Assembly: GCF_004339565.1 (NCBI RefSeq)
Contig: NZ_SMFZ01000002.1
Location: forward strand, 2,356,001-2,420,000
Length of the DNA: 64,000 nt
Reading direction: 5' to 3'
Origin: Pseudonocardia endophytica
GTDB lineage: Bacteria > Actinomycetota > Actinomycetes > Mycobacteriales > Pseudonocardiaceae
In this document: piece by piece, positions 33,719-41,741 of the stretch
How positions within the stretch are numbered: the stretch's first letter is position 1
How the letters are laid out: every line of letters begins with the position of its first letter
The notes under the pieces: generated by a model
What the model was told of the DNA's origin: nothing
What the model saw: only the letters and a program-made list of their open reading frames with translations
The model's database searches: none
Translations under genes and position numbers: made by a program

Positions 33719-34897
33719 ATGCCCGCGCTCACCCTGCACTGGTTCCTGCCCACCAACGGCGACGGCCGTCAGCTCGTCGGGGGAGGCCACGGCGTCGGTA
33801 CCGGCTCGGCCGGGGCGATCCGCCCGGCGTCGATCGAGTACCTGACCCAGGTCGCCCGTGCCGCCGAGCAGGTCGGCTTCGAGGCCGTGCTGACCCCGAC
33901 CGGTCTGTGGTGCGAGGACGCCTGGCTGACCACCGCCATGCTGATCGCACGGACCGAGCGGCTGAAGTTCCTGGTCGCGTTCCGGCCCGGCGCGCTGTCC
34001 CCGACGCTGGCCGCCCAGCAGGCCGCGACCTACCAGCGTCACTCCGGCGGCCGGCTGCTGCTCAACATCGTCACCGGTGGCGAGTCGTTCGAGCAGCGCG
34101 CGTACGGCGACTTCCTGGACAAGGACGGTCGCTACGAGCGCACCGATGAGTTCCTCCGGGTGGTCCGCGCGTTGTGGCGCGGCGAGACGATCGACCTGGA
34201 CGGCAAGCACGTGCACGTCGAGGGCGCGTTCCTGGACCGGCTGCCGGACCCGGTGCCGCCGGTGTACTTCGGGGGGTCGTCACCGATCGCGGGCGAGGTC
34301 GCCGCCGAGCACTCCGACGTGTACCTGACCTGGGGCGAACCACCGGAGCAGGTCGCGGACAAGATCGCCTGGGTCCGGAGGTTGGCGGCCGAGCGGGGCC
34401 GCACGGTGCGGTTCGGGATCCGGCTGCACGTGATCACCCGTGACACGGCCGAGGAGGCGTGGGCGCAGGCGCAGTCGCTGCTGTCCGCGCTCGACGAGGA
34501 CACGATCGCCGAGGTGCAGGCCGGGCTCGCGCAGAGCGAGTCGGTCGGGCAGCGGCGGATGCGGGAGCTGCACGGCGGGCGCCACGGCGGCGACGCGCGG
34601 AGCCTGGAGATCGCGCCCAACCTGTGGGCCGGGGTCGGGCTGGTCCGCGGCGGGGCCGGCACCGCGCTCGTCGGCAGCCACGCCGAGGTCGCCGACCGGA
34701 TCGCCGAGTACCACGAGATCGGCATCGACGAGTTCGTCCTGTCCGGCTACCCGCACCTCGAGGAGGCGTGGTGGATGGGCGAGGGCGTGATGCCGATCCT
34801 GCGCCGGCGCGGGCTGTGGGAACCACCGGCCGGAGGTGGTCTCGCCGAGGACGCTCCGCGCTCGGTCCCGTTCGCGGCCGTCCGGCCGGGCCGGTGA
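33719..34897 (+). CDS. ssuD: Alkanesulfonate monooxygenase (SsuD-like)
   Basis: A 392-residue LLM enzyme matching SsuD along its length: LHWFLPTNGDGR, FEAVLTPTGLWCEDAW, LKFLVAFRPG, LLLNIVTGGE, GDFLDKDGRYERTDEF, PVYFGGSSPIAGEVAAEHSDVYLTWGEPP, SLEIAPNLWAGVGLVRGGAGTALVGSHAEVADR and SGYPHLEEAWW. SsuD splits alkanesulfonates into aldehyde and sulfite using FMNH2. The ORF (d) leader precedes it. No SsuE-type flavin reductase is seen nearby, so reduced flavin must come from elsewhere. Confidence 0.92.
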   Translation: MPALTLHWFLPTNGDGRQLVGGGHGVGTGSAGAIRPASIEYLTQVARAAEQVGFEAVLTPTGLWCEDAWLTTAMLIARTERLKFLVAFRPGALSPTLAAQQAATYQRHSGGRLLLNIVTGGESFEQRAYGDFLDKDGRYERTDEFLRVVRALWRGETIDLDGKHVHVEGAFLDRLPDPVPPVYFGGSSPIAGEVAAEHSDVYLTWGEPPEQVADKIAWVRRLAAERGRTVRFGIRLHVITRDTAEEAWAQAQSLLSALDEDTIAEVQAGLAQSESVGQRRMRELHGGRHGGDARSLEIAPNLWAGVGLVRGGAGTALVGSHAEVADRIAEYHEIGIDEFVLSGYPHLEEAWWMGEGVMPILRRRGLWEPPAGGGLAEDAPRSVPFAAVRPGR

Positions 34898-36225
34898 CCG
34901 CGGCCGTATCCGACCGTCGTGAGCAGGGCGCCGGACCGCGCACGGTCCTGGCCGCCAGCCTCGTCGGCACGACGGTCGAGTGGTACGACTTCTTCCTCTA
35001 CGCCACGGCTGCGAGCCTGGTGTTCCCGAAGCTCTTCTTCCCGGTCGGCAACGAGACGGTCGGCTCGCTGCTGGCCTTCGGCACGTTCGCGGTCGGGTTC
35101 GTCGCCCGGCCGCTCGGTGGCCTGATCTTCGGGCACATCGGTGATCGGCTGGGGCGCAAGCGGACCCTCGTCGCGACGATGGTGCTGATGGGCGTCGCGA
35201 CGGCGCTGATCGGCCTGCTCCCGTCCTACGCGTCGATCGGTATCGCCGCACCGGTCCTGCTGGTGGTGCTGCGAATCCTGCAGGGCATCGCCGTCGGCGG
35301 GGAGTGGGGTGGCGCGGTGCTGCTGGCCGTGGAGAACGCGCCACCCGGCCGTCGCGCGACGTACGGCAGCGTCCCGCAGATCGGGCTCGGGCTCGGTCTG
35401 GCGCTCGGTACCGGGGTGTTCGCGCTGCTCGGCGAGGTGCTCGACGAGCAGACGTTCCTGTCGGTCGGCTGGCGGGTCGCGTTCGTGCTCAGCGTGGTGC
35501 TCGTCGCCGTCGGGCTCCTGGTGCGGCTGCGGGTGCTGGAGACCCCGGAGTTCCGGCGGCTGCGCGACAGCGGTGCGACGGCGGCGGTGCCGGCCGTGCA
35601 GGTGTTCCGCACCCGCGCGCACCGGCGCGGCGTCGGCGCCGGGATGCTGGCCCGCTGGGCCGAGGGCGCGGCGTTCAACACCTGGGGCGTGTTCCTGGTC
35701 ACCTACGCCACCGCGACGGTGAAGGTGGACAAGGTCGTCGTGCTGCTGGCCGTCACGGCGGGAGCGCTGCTGATGGCGGTGCTCGTCCCGGTCGCGGGCG
35801 TGCTGGCCGACCGCCACGGCCGGCGCCGGGTGTTCGGCGTCGGGGCGGCCGGGTTCGGGCTGACCGTGGTGCCGTCGTTCCTGGCCGTGCAGACCGGCGT
35901 CCCGTGGCTGGTCGTCACGGTGATCCTGCTGCAGCTCGGCGTCTGGTACTCGCTGATGACCGGCGCGGAGTCCACGCTGTTCGCCGAGCTGTTCGACACC
36001 GACGTCCGCTACACCGGCATGTCCCTGGTCTTCCAGGGCTCCGGGATCTGGGCGTCCGGTCTGACGCCGGTGTTCCTGACCGCGCTGCTCGCGTTCGGTG
36101 GCGGCGCTCCCTGGTGGGCCGCGGGCTACCTCGCGCTGACCGCGGTGATCAGTGTGGTGGCCGTCGCGGTGATGCCGCGCTGGATCGGCTGGCGACCGGC
36201 GTGGACCCGCGGCGATCGATGGTGA
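34894..36225 (+). CDS. MFS transporter, metabolite:H+ symporter type
   Basis: A 443-residue, ~12-TM MFS protein. It has the metabolite:H+ symporter signature region VEWYDFFLYATAASLVFPKLFFP, then FGHIGDRLGRKRTL and GIAVGGEWGGAVLL. GTG 34894 overlaps the SsuD stop (GTGA), so the two are co-translated. The likely cargo is an organic acid or sulfonate that SsuD uses, or a product. Confidence 0.9.
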   Translation: MTAAVSDRREQGAGPRTVLAASLVGTTVEWYDFFLYATAASLVFPKLFFPVGNETVGSLLAFGTFAVGFVARPLGGLIFGHIGDRLGRKRTLVATMVLMGVATALIGLLPSYASIGIAAPVLLVVLRILQGIAVGGEWGGAVLLAVENAPPGRRATYGSVPQIGLGLGLALGTGVFALLGEVLDEQTFLSVGWRVAFVLSVVLVAVGLLVRLRVLETPEFRRLRDSGATAAVPAVQVFRTRAHRRGVGAGMLARWAEGAAFNTWGVFLVTYATATVKVDKVVVLLAVTAGALLMAVLVPVAGVLADRHGRRRVFGVGAAGFGLTVVPSFLAVQTGVPWLVVTVILLQLGVWYSLMTGAESTLFAELFDTDVRYTGMSLVFQGSGIWASGLTPVFLTALLAFGGGAPWWAAGYLALTAVISVVAVAVMPRWIGWRPAWTRGDRW

Positions 36226-36289
36226 CCCCACCCGGTCGGGCCCGCACGACCGCGGTTCGCGCCCCGCAGCGTGTGGCGCTCGGACCGCC

Positions 36290-36589
36290 TCAGATCCGTT
36301 CGAGCAGCTCGTGGGCCCGGCGCAGACCGTCCGCGCTGCGCCGGTGGTAGTTCCAGCCGGTGATCCGCTCGGACTCGACCAGACCGGCACGACGCAGGAC
36401 CTCGAGGTGGCGCGACGCCGTCGGTGCCGCGATGCCCGCCTTCTCGGCGATCAGCGACGCGCACACGCCTGCCGGGCCGAGGTCACCGTCCCGGCGGGAG
36501 ACGAAGTGCGTGTCCGGGTCCTTGAGCCAGTCCAGGATCTCCACCCGGGTCCGCGACGCCAGTGCCTTGGCCACCTCGACGACATCCAC
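36290..36589 (-). CDS. ArsR-family regulator
   Basis: A 99-residue winged-helix protein: EVAKALASRTRVEILDWLKDP, GVCASLIAEKAGIAAPTASRHLEVLRRAGLVESERITGWNYH. There is a single cysteine, and it is not in a metal-binding pair. It is divergent from the EamA exporter with an AT-rich repeat between them, so it probably controls that exporter and itself. Confidence 0.9.
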   Translation of the reverse strand: MDVVEVAKALASRTRVEILDWLKDPDTHFVSRRDGDLGPAGVCASLIAEKAGIAAPTASRHLEVLRRAGLVESERITGWNYHRRSADGLRRAHELLERI

Positions 36590-36603
36590 CTCTCCATCTT
36601 GTC

Positions 36604-36626
36604 ATTTAGCTATTTAGCTAACTAGC
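36604..36626. promoter_or_regulatory. AT-rich repeat operator between ArsR and EamA genes
   Basis: Two tandem copies of ATTTAGCT followed by AACTAGC give two TAGCTA palindromes eight bases apart. This very AT-rich patch in GC-rich DNA lies 15 bases upstream of the ArsR start and 11 bases upstream of the EamA start, suited to an ArsR dimer site and to a divergent promoter. Confidence 0.6.
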
Positions 36627-36636
36627 ATGAACCGGA

Positions 36637-37626
36637 ATGAGATGTGATCACGGCGTGACGGCCGCCCTGGGCGCGGTCGTCCTCTGGTCGACCAACGCGT
36701 ACGCGGCGGGGTACGCCCTGGAGCGGATGAGTGTGGGGTGGCTGCTGCTGGTCCAGTTCGGCACCGCAGCCGTCGTGTTCGGCGTCCTCCGTGTGCGGGC
36801 GCGCACCGCGCAGGCGGCGCCGGGGCGACGGGGGCCCGGCGTCGTGGCCGTGGGCCTGGTCGGCCTCACCGGGACGATCGTGCTGCAGTACGTGGCGTTC
36901 GCCCTCGCGCCGATCGTGGCCGCGAACGTGCTCGCCTACGGGTGGCCGCTGCTGGCCGCCGTGTGGGTCGCCGCGACCCGCCGGGACGCCCCGTCGCTGG
37001 CCGGCGCCGGGCTGGCCGTGCTCGGCTTCGCCGGCGTCGCACTGATCTTCGCCGGCCCCGGCCACGACGCAGGCGTCGTCGGCGACGACGCGGTCGCCGG
37101 GTACGCCGCCGCGCTCGGGTCCGCGCTGTGCATGACCTTCTACACGCTCGGCTCGGCTCGCTCCGCGATCCGGCCGGCGGACCTGCTGGCACCGGCGACG
37201 ACGGTGGGCGCCGTCGTCGCCGGGACGGTGGTCGCGGTCACCGGCCCGCCCGCTCCCGGCCCCGTCGGGCTCGCCGCCGCGGTCTACATCGGACTCGGTC
37301 CGATGGCGGCGGGCTACGGGCTGTGGACCCGCGCGATGTCCGGCGGCGGCGCGGCACGGCTCGCGCCGCTGGGCTTCGCCACGCCGATGCTCTCGACGGG
37401 GCTGCTGCTGGTCGCGGGCGCCACCGCGGCCGTGTCGACGCTCGCCGGGATCGGGCTCGTCCTCGTCTGCAGCCTCGGCGTGCTGGTCGTGCACCGGTAC
37501 GCCGGCCGCGCCGTGGTGCCACCGACAGCGGATCGGCCGTCGCCTCGACGACCGGATCGAGCGGCGGGTCGAGTTCTGGCGTGTCCACCGCGCCGACCCC
37601 CGCGACGTCCCGGGTGGTCCCGGTGA
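36637..37626 (+). CDS. EamA-family (DMT) transporter
   Basis: A 329-residue membrane protein with ~10 hydrophobic segments and two EamA repeats (LGAVVLWSTNAYAAGYALERM ... LQYVAFALAPIVAANVLAYGWPLLAA; VYIGLGPMAAGYGLWTRAM). The last ~40 residues are Arg/Pro-rich, not membrane-like, and run into a decayed leader ORF. A second start (GTG 36655) is possible. Such exporters move amino acids or metabolites; export of cysteine-related compounds is possible but unproven. Confidence 0.85.
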   Translation: MRCDHGVTAALGAVVLWSTNAYAAGYALERMSVGWLLLVQFGTAAVVFGVLRVRARTAQAAPGRRGPGVVAVGLVGLTGTIVLQYVAFALAPIVAANVLAYGWPLLAAVWVAATRRDAPSLAGAGLAVLGFAGVALIFAGPGHDAGVVGDDAVAGYAAALGSALCMTFYTLGSARSAIRPADLLAPATTVGAVVAGTVVAVTGPPAPGPVGLAAAVYIGLGPMAAGYGLWTRAMSGGGAARLAPLGFATPMLSTGLLLVAGATAAVSTLAGIGLVLVCSLGVLVVHRYAGRAVVPPTADRPSPRRPDRAAGRVLACPPRRPPRRPGWSR

Positions 37627-37690
37627 GTGCGGCCGCCCGGTCGCGGGCCGTCTGGTCCCGGCGCCGCCACGTGGACCTCTGCCGCACCGG
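37623..37690 (+). pseudogene. Orphan cysteine-type leader peptide remnant
   Basis: From GTG 37623 the frame reads SRAVWSRRRHVDLCRTG, an intact RRHVDLCR core, but no second Cys and no stop follow; the frame runs on antisense to the SDR at 37716. There is no same-strand gene downstream. I read it as the start of a leader peptide whose operon has been lost by rearrangement. Confidence 0.5.
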
Positions 37691-37715
37691 GCCCCCACCG
37701 TCCCGGCTCGGCCGC

Positions 37716-38477
37716 TCAGTAACTGGACGCGCCGCCGTCCAGGACGATGTCGGTCCCGGTCAGGTGGCGCGCCGCGTCCGAGGCGACGAACAGCGCCAGC
37801 TCCGCGACGTCCTGCGCGGTCCCGATCCGCGGGACGAGGTGCTCCGCGACGAGGGCGTCGCGCACACCCGGACGGGAGAGGAGATCGGCGGTCGCCGGGG
37901 TCTCGACGACGCCCGGACTGATGCTGACCGCACGGACGCCGTGCGGCCCGCCTTCGACGGCCAGCTGCCGGGTCATCGCCAGCAGCCCGCCCTTGGTGGT
38001 GGCGTGGGCCAGCATCGAGACGGTGCGGTTGCCGCGGTGGGCGGCCACCGACGCGGTGTTGATCACGACTCCGCCGGACGCGACGAGATGCGGCCACGCG
38101 GCGCGGGTGACGAGAAAGACGAGATCCAGCTCGTTGCGCAGCGTGAAGTGCCAGTCGTCGAGCGTCAGGTCCGTGATCGGCGCGAACCGCGCCGCCGACG
38201 CGTTGTTGAGCAGGACGTCGATCTGGCCGTGCGCTTCCGCGGCGTCGGCCACCCAGCGTGCCGACCGGTCCGGGTCGGCCAGGTCGACCGGGGCCACCCC
38301 GGTCAGGCCACCGCCGGCGTCGGCGCCCAGCCGGACGGTCTCCCCGGCGCCCTCCGGGTCGAGGTCGGCGCCGACCACCGTGGCGCCCTCGGCGGCGAAC
38401 AGCAGCGCGGCGGCGCGTCCCTGACCGCCGGCGATGCCGGTGACCAGCGCGACCTTCCCCTCCAGCCGGCCGGCCAT
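37716..38477 (-). CDS. SDR-family protein with His at the catalytic Tyr position
   Basis: A 253-residue SDR (GKVALVTGIAGGQGRAAALLFAAEGATVVGADLD; NNASAA; NTASVAAH). The active-site stretch reads AHATTKGG, so the usual YxxxK is HxxxK. The cofactor motif GIAGGQG is intact. It overlaps the LLM stop by one base and ends the long minus-strand operon that starts at 46.9 kb. Activity as an ordinary oxidoreductase is uncertain. Confidence 0.83.
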   Translation of the reverse strand: MAGRLEGKVALVTGIAGGQGRAAALLFAAEGATVVGADLDPEGAGETVRLGADAGGGLTGVAPVDLADPDRSARWVADAAEAHGQIDVLLNNASAARFAPITDLTLDDWHFTLRNELDLVFLVTRAAWPHLVASGGVVINTASVAAHRGNRTVSMLAHATTKGGLLAMTRQLAVEGGPHGVRAVSISPGVVETPATADLLSRPGVRDALVAEHLVPRIGTAQDVAELALFVASDAARHLTGTDIVLDGGASSY

Positions 38478-39397
38478 CAGCCGGTCCCTCCGGACCCGGC
38501 CCCGACCAGTCCCCGCTCCTCGGCGAGCGCCCGAACCTGCGGGAACACGTCACGGGCCAGCACCTCCTGCTCGTCGACGGTCAACGAGTGGATCAGCAGG
38601 AACGTGAACCCGGCACCGACCACCTCGAGGACCTGCTCGACGACCGAGTCGACCGTCCCGGTGACCAACCCCGGGCGGGGCTCGCCCTCCGGATCGACCC
38701 GCACCGCGATGTTGCAGGCACACGTGATCGCGTCGGGGTCGCGACCGGCGTTCCGGGCGGCCGCGACGACCTGCTCGCGCATCTGCACGGCCTGCTCGAG
38801 CGTGATCCGTCCGAACGAGGGCAGCCACCCGTCGGCGCGTTCCCCGGTCAGCCGCAGGGCACGCGGACCGTAGGAGCCGAGCCAGATCGGGATCGGGTGC
38901 GCCGCGCGCGGGGAGATCCGTGCCTCGCTGGTCCGGAACTGCTCGCCCTCGTAGGTGGTGGTCTCGCGGGTCCAGAGGCTACGGAGGATGTCGATGGCCT
39001 CGTGCTGGGCGGTGATCTTCTCGGCGGCGGTGCGCACGGTGAGGCCGAACGCGGAGAACTCGTGGTCGTAGCCTCCCGCTCCGAGCCCCAGTACGAGTCG
39101 TCCGCCGGACAGCTGGTCGAGGGTCTCGGCCATCTTCGCGAGCACCGGCGGGTCGCGGTAGGGCAGGCCCAGCACGTTCGTACCGACCTCGATCCGCCGT
39201 GTCCGCGAGGCGATCCAGCTCAGCGCCGTCCACGGTTCCAGCGACTCCCGCTCGGAGTGCAGGTGGTCGCTGAGGGTGAACAGGTCGAAGCCCAGCTCGT
39301 CGGCGCTCTGGGCGAGGTCGACGACCTCCGGCGTGCCGAGGTGTCCGACGATGCCGCCGGAGCCGAAGCCGAGGCGGCGGCCGAGGATCGTGCTCAT
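38477..39397 (-). CDS. LLM-class oxidoreductase, probably F420-type
   Basis: A 306-residue luciferase-like protein: ADELGFDLFTLSDHLHSERESLEPWTALSWIASRT, VGTNVLGLPYRDPPVLAKM, LDQLSGGRLVLGLGAGGYDHEF and RALRLTGERADGWLPSF. The pattern matches F420-dependent members, though FMN cannot be ruled out. It overlaps both neighbours by 1-4 bases. Substrate unknown; the sulfur context suggests an organosulfur or its breakdown product. Confidence 0.85.
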   Translation of the reverse strand: MSTILGRRLGFGSGGIVGHLGTPEVVDLAQSADELGFDLFTLSDHLHSERESLEPWTALSWIASRTRRIEVGTNVLGLPYRDPPVLAKMAETLDQLSGGRLVLGLGAGGYDHEFSAFGLTVRTAAEKITAQHEAIDILRSLWTRETTTYEGEQFRTSEARISPRAAHPIPIWLGSYGPRALRLTGERADGWLPSFGRITLEQAVQMREQVVAAARNAGRDPDAITCACNIAVRVDPEGEPRPGLVTGTVDSVVEQVLEVVGAGFTFLLIHSLTVDEQEVLARDVFPQVRALAEERGLVGAGSGGTG

Positions 39398-40257
39398 CGC
39401 GGTGCACCCTTCGTGTCGGTGGGAGTGACGTCGCCGAGTTCGGCCTCGCGCGCGGGATCGGCTCCCCACGCGGACCACGAGCCCGGGTACAGCGCGGCCG
39501 CCCGGACGCCGATCCGTTCGAGGGCGAGCAGGTCGTGACAGGCCGTGACGCCGCTGCCGCAGTACACGACGACGTCGGTGTCCTCGGTGACACCGAGGGC
39601 GGCGTAGCGGGCGCGCAGGGTCGCGTCGTCGGCGAACCGGCCGTCGTCGGCGAGGTTGCCGCGCCACGGCGCGCTGCGGGCACCGGGGACGTGGCCGGGC
39701 CGCGTCCCGGGAGCCGGTGCGGCGGCACCGGTGAACCGGTCGTGGTCGCGGGCGTCGAGCAGGACCTCGGAGCCCGCACCGACCTCGTCCGCCGACCGGA
39801 TCAGCTCGGCCGGCCAGTCGACGGCCGTCCGGGGCCGGGGCGTCGGCGTGACCGGTCCGGTCTCCAGCGGGCCGGTCCACGCGGTGGTCCCGCCGTCGAG
39901 CAGCGCGGCCGGACCGCCGAGCCTGCGCAGCAACCACACCAGGCGGGCGGCGTAGCCTCCGCCGGAGTCGTCGTAGGCGACGACGGTGGTGTCGTCGCCG
40001 ATTCCGAGACCTCCGAGCCGCTCGGCGAACGTGGCGGGGTCGAGCAGCGGATGGTTGCCCTCCCCGGGTGCCGGCGGACCGGACAGGTCGCTGTCGAGAT
40101 CGACCCAGACGGCGCCGGGGAGGTGGCCCGCGAGATAGGCGTCGTACCCGCTGCGGCCGTCCAGGTACCACCGGACGTCGGCCAGGAGGACGTCGTCGCG
40201 CCGTTCGGCGAGCCAGGCCTGGTCGACGATCGGCTCGATCTGTTCGGTCACGGTCAC
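39394..40257 (-). CDS. Two-domain sulfurtransferase (rhodanese)
   Basis: A 287-residue protein with two rhodanese domains. The first (DVRWYLDGRSGYDAYLAGHLPGAVWVDLDSDL) is inactive-type; the second has the catalytic loop VVYCGSGVTA, with Cys as sulfane carrier, and the final PGSWSAWG. It moves sulfur from thiosulfate or 3-mercaptopyruvate to an acceptor. GTG 40257 overlaps a 25-codon ORF. It is the clearest sulfur enzyme of this operon. Confidence 0.92.
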   Translation of the reverse strand: MTVTEQIEPIVDQAWLAERRDDVLLADVRWYLDGRSGYDAYLAGHLPGAVWVDLDSDLSGPPAPGEGNHPLLDPATFAERLGGLGIGDDTTVVAYDDSGGGYAARLVWLLRRLGGPAALLDGGTTAWTGPLETGPVTPTPRPRTAVDWPAELIRSADEVGAGSEVLLDARDHDRFTGAAAPAPGTRPGHVPGARSAPWRGNLADDGRFADDATLRARYAALGVTEDTDVVVYCGSGVTACHDLLALERIGVRAAALYPGSWSAWGADPAREAELGDVTPTDTKGAPR

Positions 40258-40331
40258 TCCTCGGCGTCGGTGTGCCGGGGTCGTTCGCGCGGGTCGACGT
40301 CCGGCCGTTGGTCGGGCTCGGTCACGGTCAC
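40254..40331 (-). CDS. 25-codon ORF coupled on both sides
   Basis: This tiny ORF begins VTVTEPDQ, while the rhodanese after it begins MTVTEQ. Its GTG overlaps the previous stop and its TGA overlaps the next start, both as GTGA. An 18-base direct repeat (TCGGTCACGGTCACTCCT on the plus strand, 40244-40261 and 40318-40335) spans both start regions, so the ORF probably arose by duplication of the rhodanese start. A product of function is not evident. Confidence 0.4.
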   Translation of the reverse strand: MTVTEPDQRPDVDPRERPRHTDAEE

Positions 40332-40714
40332 TCCTTGCGGTGGATGTGCCGGGGGAGCAGGCGCAGCAGCACCCGCTCGCCGTCCGACGGGCGCGGGGTC
40401 GGGTCGCCGGTCCATTTGGAGAACGTGGTGTGGGCCAGCGACAGCGCGGCCTCGCCCCGCTCGACGTCGACGACCTCGCCGCGGACCTCGATGTAGCGAC
40501 GCCGGTTCACCTGGTCCATCAACAGGATCGTCGCGCGCGGGTCGGCCACCACGTTGCGGTACTTCTGGCGGGTCGTGCTGGTCCCGATCAGGACGTGCTC
40601 GTCGTCGGCGTGCGGCCAGACGAGGCTGACCTGCGGCGTCCCGTCGCGCATCAGCGTGGTCAGCGAGCCGAGCGTGACCGCACGCGCCAGCTTGCGGACG
40701 TCGTCGTCAAGCAC
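40328..40714 (-). CDS. PPOX-class flavin/F420-binding protein
   Basis: A 128-residue split-barrel protein (LGSLTTLMRDGTPQVSLVWPHADDEHVLIGTSTTRQKYRNVVADPRATILLMD), typical of the pyridoxamine-oxidase-like family that binds F420 or FMN. The start overlaps the upstream LLM gene by eight bases. It could be a reductase supplying or using F420 with the LLM enzymes of the same operon. Confidence 0.85.
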   Translation of the reverse strand: MLDDDVRKLARAVTLGSLTTLMRDGTPQVSLVWPHADDEHVLIGTSTTRQKYRNVVADPRATILLMDQVNRRRYIEVRGEVVDVERGEAALSLAHTTFSKWTGDPTPRPSDGERVLLRLLPRHIHRKE

Positions 40715-41741
40715 GGGCGCCCGCCGCGACCGGGGCCGACGCCGGCAGGTGCGGGAGGACCTCGGCGGCTATCAGCTCGGCGGCGGCCGTGACCTCGGCC
40801 TGCGGGATGCCGCCGATGTCGACGGCGAGCAGGTGCAGGTCGTGGCCCCACAGCTCGTGCAGGCGGCCGAGCTTGTCGAGGACCTCGGCCGGGCTGCCGC
40901 ACAGCGACGGACCGTCCGGACCGATCCGGCCCTCGAAGTCCTGCTCGTGGCGCGGGATGCGCGCGGACAGGTAGCTGCCGAAGTACTCCGCCCACCGCTC
41001 CCGCGCCTCCTGCGAGGTGCGGGCGACGAACGCGTGGCTCGCGGCGCCGATCCGCGGCACCGGACCGGAGCGGTGCTCGGCCCACAGATCCCGGTAGGAC
41101 CGTGTGGCCGCCGCCCAGTCGTGCGGGTTGCCCGCGGTCGTCCCGAACACGATCGGCAAGCCGTGCTCGACGGCGAGCTGGATCGAGTCGGGCCGTGACC
41201 CGCCGCTGACCCACACCGGCGGCCGGTCCTGGTGGATCCGCGGCTCGACCCGGACCCCGTCCAGGGGCGGGCGGTACTCGCCGGACCAGTCGACCCGGTC
41301 CTCGTTCCACAGCCGCAGCAGCAGGTCCACGCCCTCGCGCTTACGGGCGGACCGGCTGTCCGGGTCCTGGCCGAACACGGCGTACGGCTCGGGGAAGAAC
41401 GAGCCCCCCGCGACCAGCTCCAGGCGCCCGCCGCTGAGCTGGTCGAGCAGCGCGTACTCCTCGGCGACCAGCACGGCGTCCCGGTTCGCGACGAGCGTGG
41501 TTCCCGTCGCCAGCCGGATCGTCGACGTGTGTTCGGCCGCGGCCGCGAGGACGAGGGCTGGCGCCGGGATCGTGTCGCGCTCGCCGAAGTGGTGCTCACC
41601 GATCGTGTACCAGGAGTAGCCGAGCTCCTCGGCGGTCCGCGCCCCCTCGACCACCTCCCGGATACGGGCGTGCTGGCTGACCGCGACGCCGGTGTACGCG
41701 TCGGGGAGCAGGCTGCCGAAGGTGATCAGTCCGAGATCCAC
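40707..41741 (-). CDS. LLM-class flavin-dependent monooxygenase
   Basis: A 344-residue luciferase-like enzyme: EELGYSWYTIGEHHFGE, RLATGTTLVANRDAVLVAEEYALLDQLSGGRLELVAGGSF and VWVSGGSRPDSIQLAVEHGLPIVFG. It lies between the peptide-type ABC transporter and PPOX genes, overlapping both, so its substrate probably enters through that transporter. Confidence 0.87.
   Translation of the reverse strand: MDLGLITFGSLLPDAYTGVAVSQHARIREVVEGARTAEELGYSWYTIGEHHFGERDTIPAPALVLAAAAEHTSTIRLATGTTLVANRDAVLVAEEYALLDQLSGGRLELVAGGSFFPEPYAVFGQDPDSRSARKREGVDLLLRLWNEDRVDWSGEYRPPLDGVRVEPRIHQDRPPVWVSGGSRPDSIQLAVEHGLPIVFGTTAGNPHDWAAATRSYRDLWAEHRSGPVPRIGAASHAFVARTSQEARERWAEYFGSYLSARIPRHEQDFEGRIGPDGPSLCGSPAEVLDKLGRLHELWGHDLHLLAVDIGGIPQAEVTAAAELIAAEVLPHLPASAPVAAGARA

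Noticed and set aside
37627..37715. Terminator between EamA and the convergent SDR
   Set aside because: No convincing long stem was found; the segment is mainly the leader remnant.
36738..38873. 711-codon plus-strand frame through the EamA and SDR region
   Set aside because: It is out of frame with EamA and antisense to the SDR and LLM genes; only its short HVDLCR stretch is of interest.
40244..40335. Repeated 18-mer as part of a CRISPR or mobile element end
   Set aside because: Only two copies, both at gene starts; explained by local duplication of a start region.
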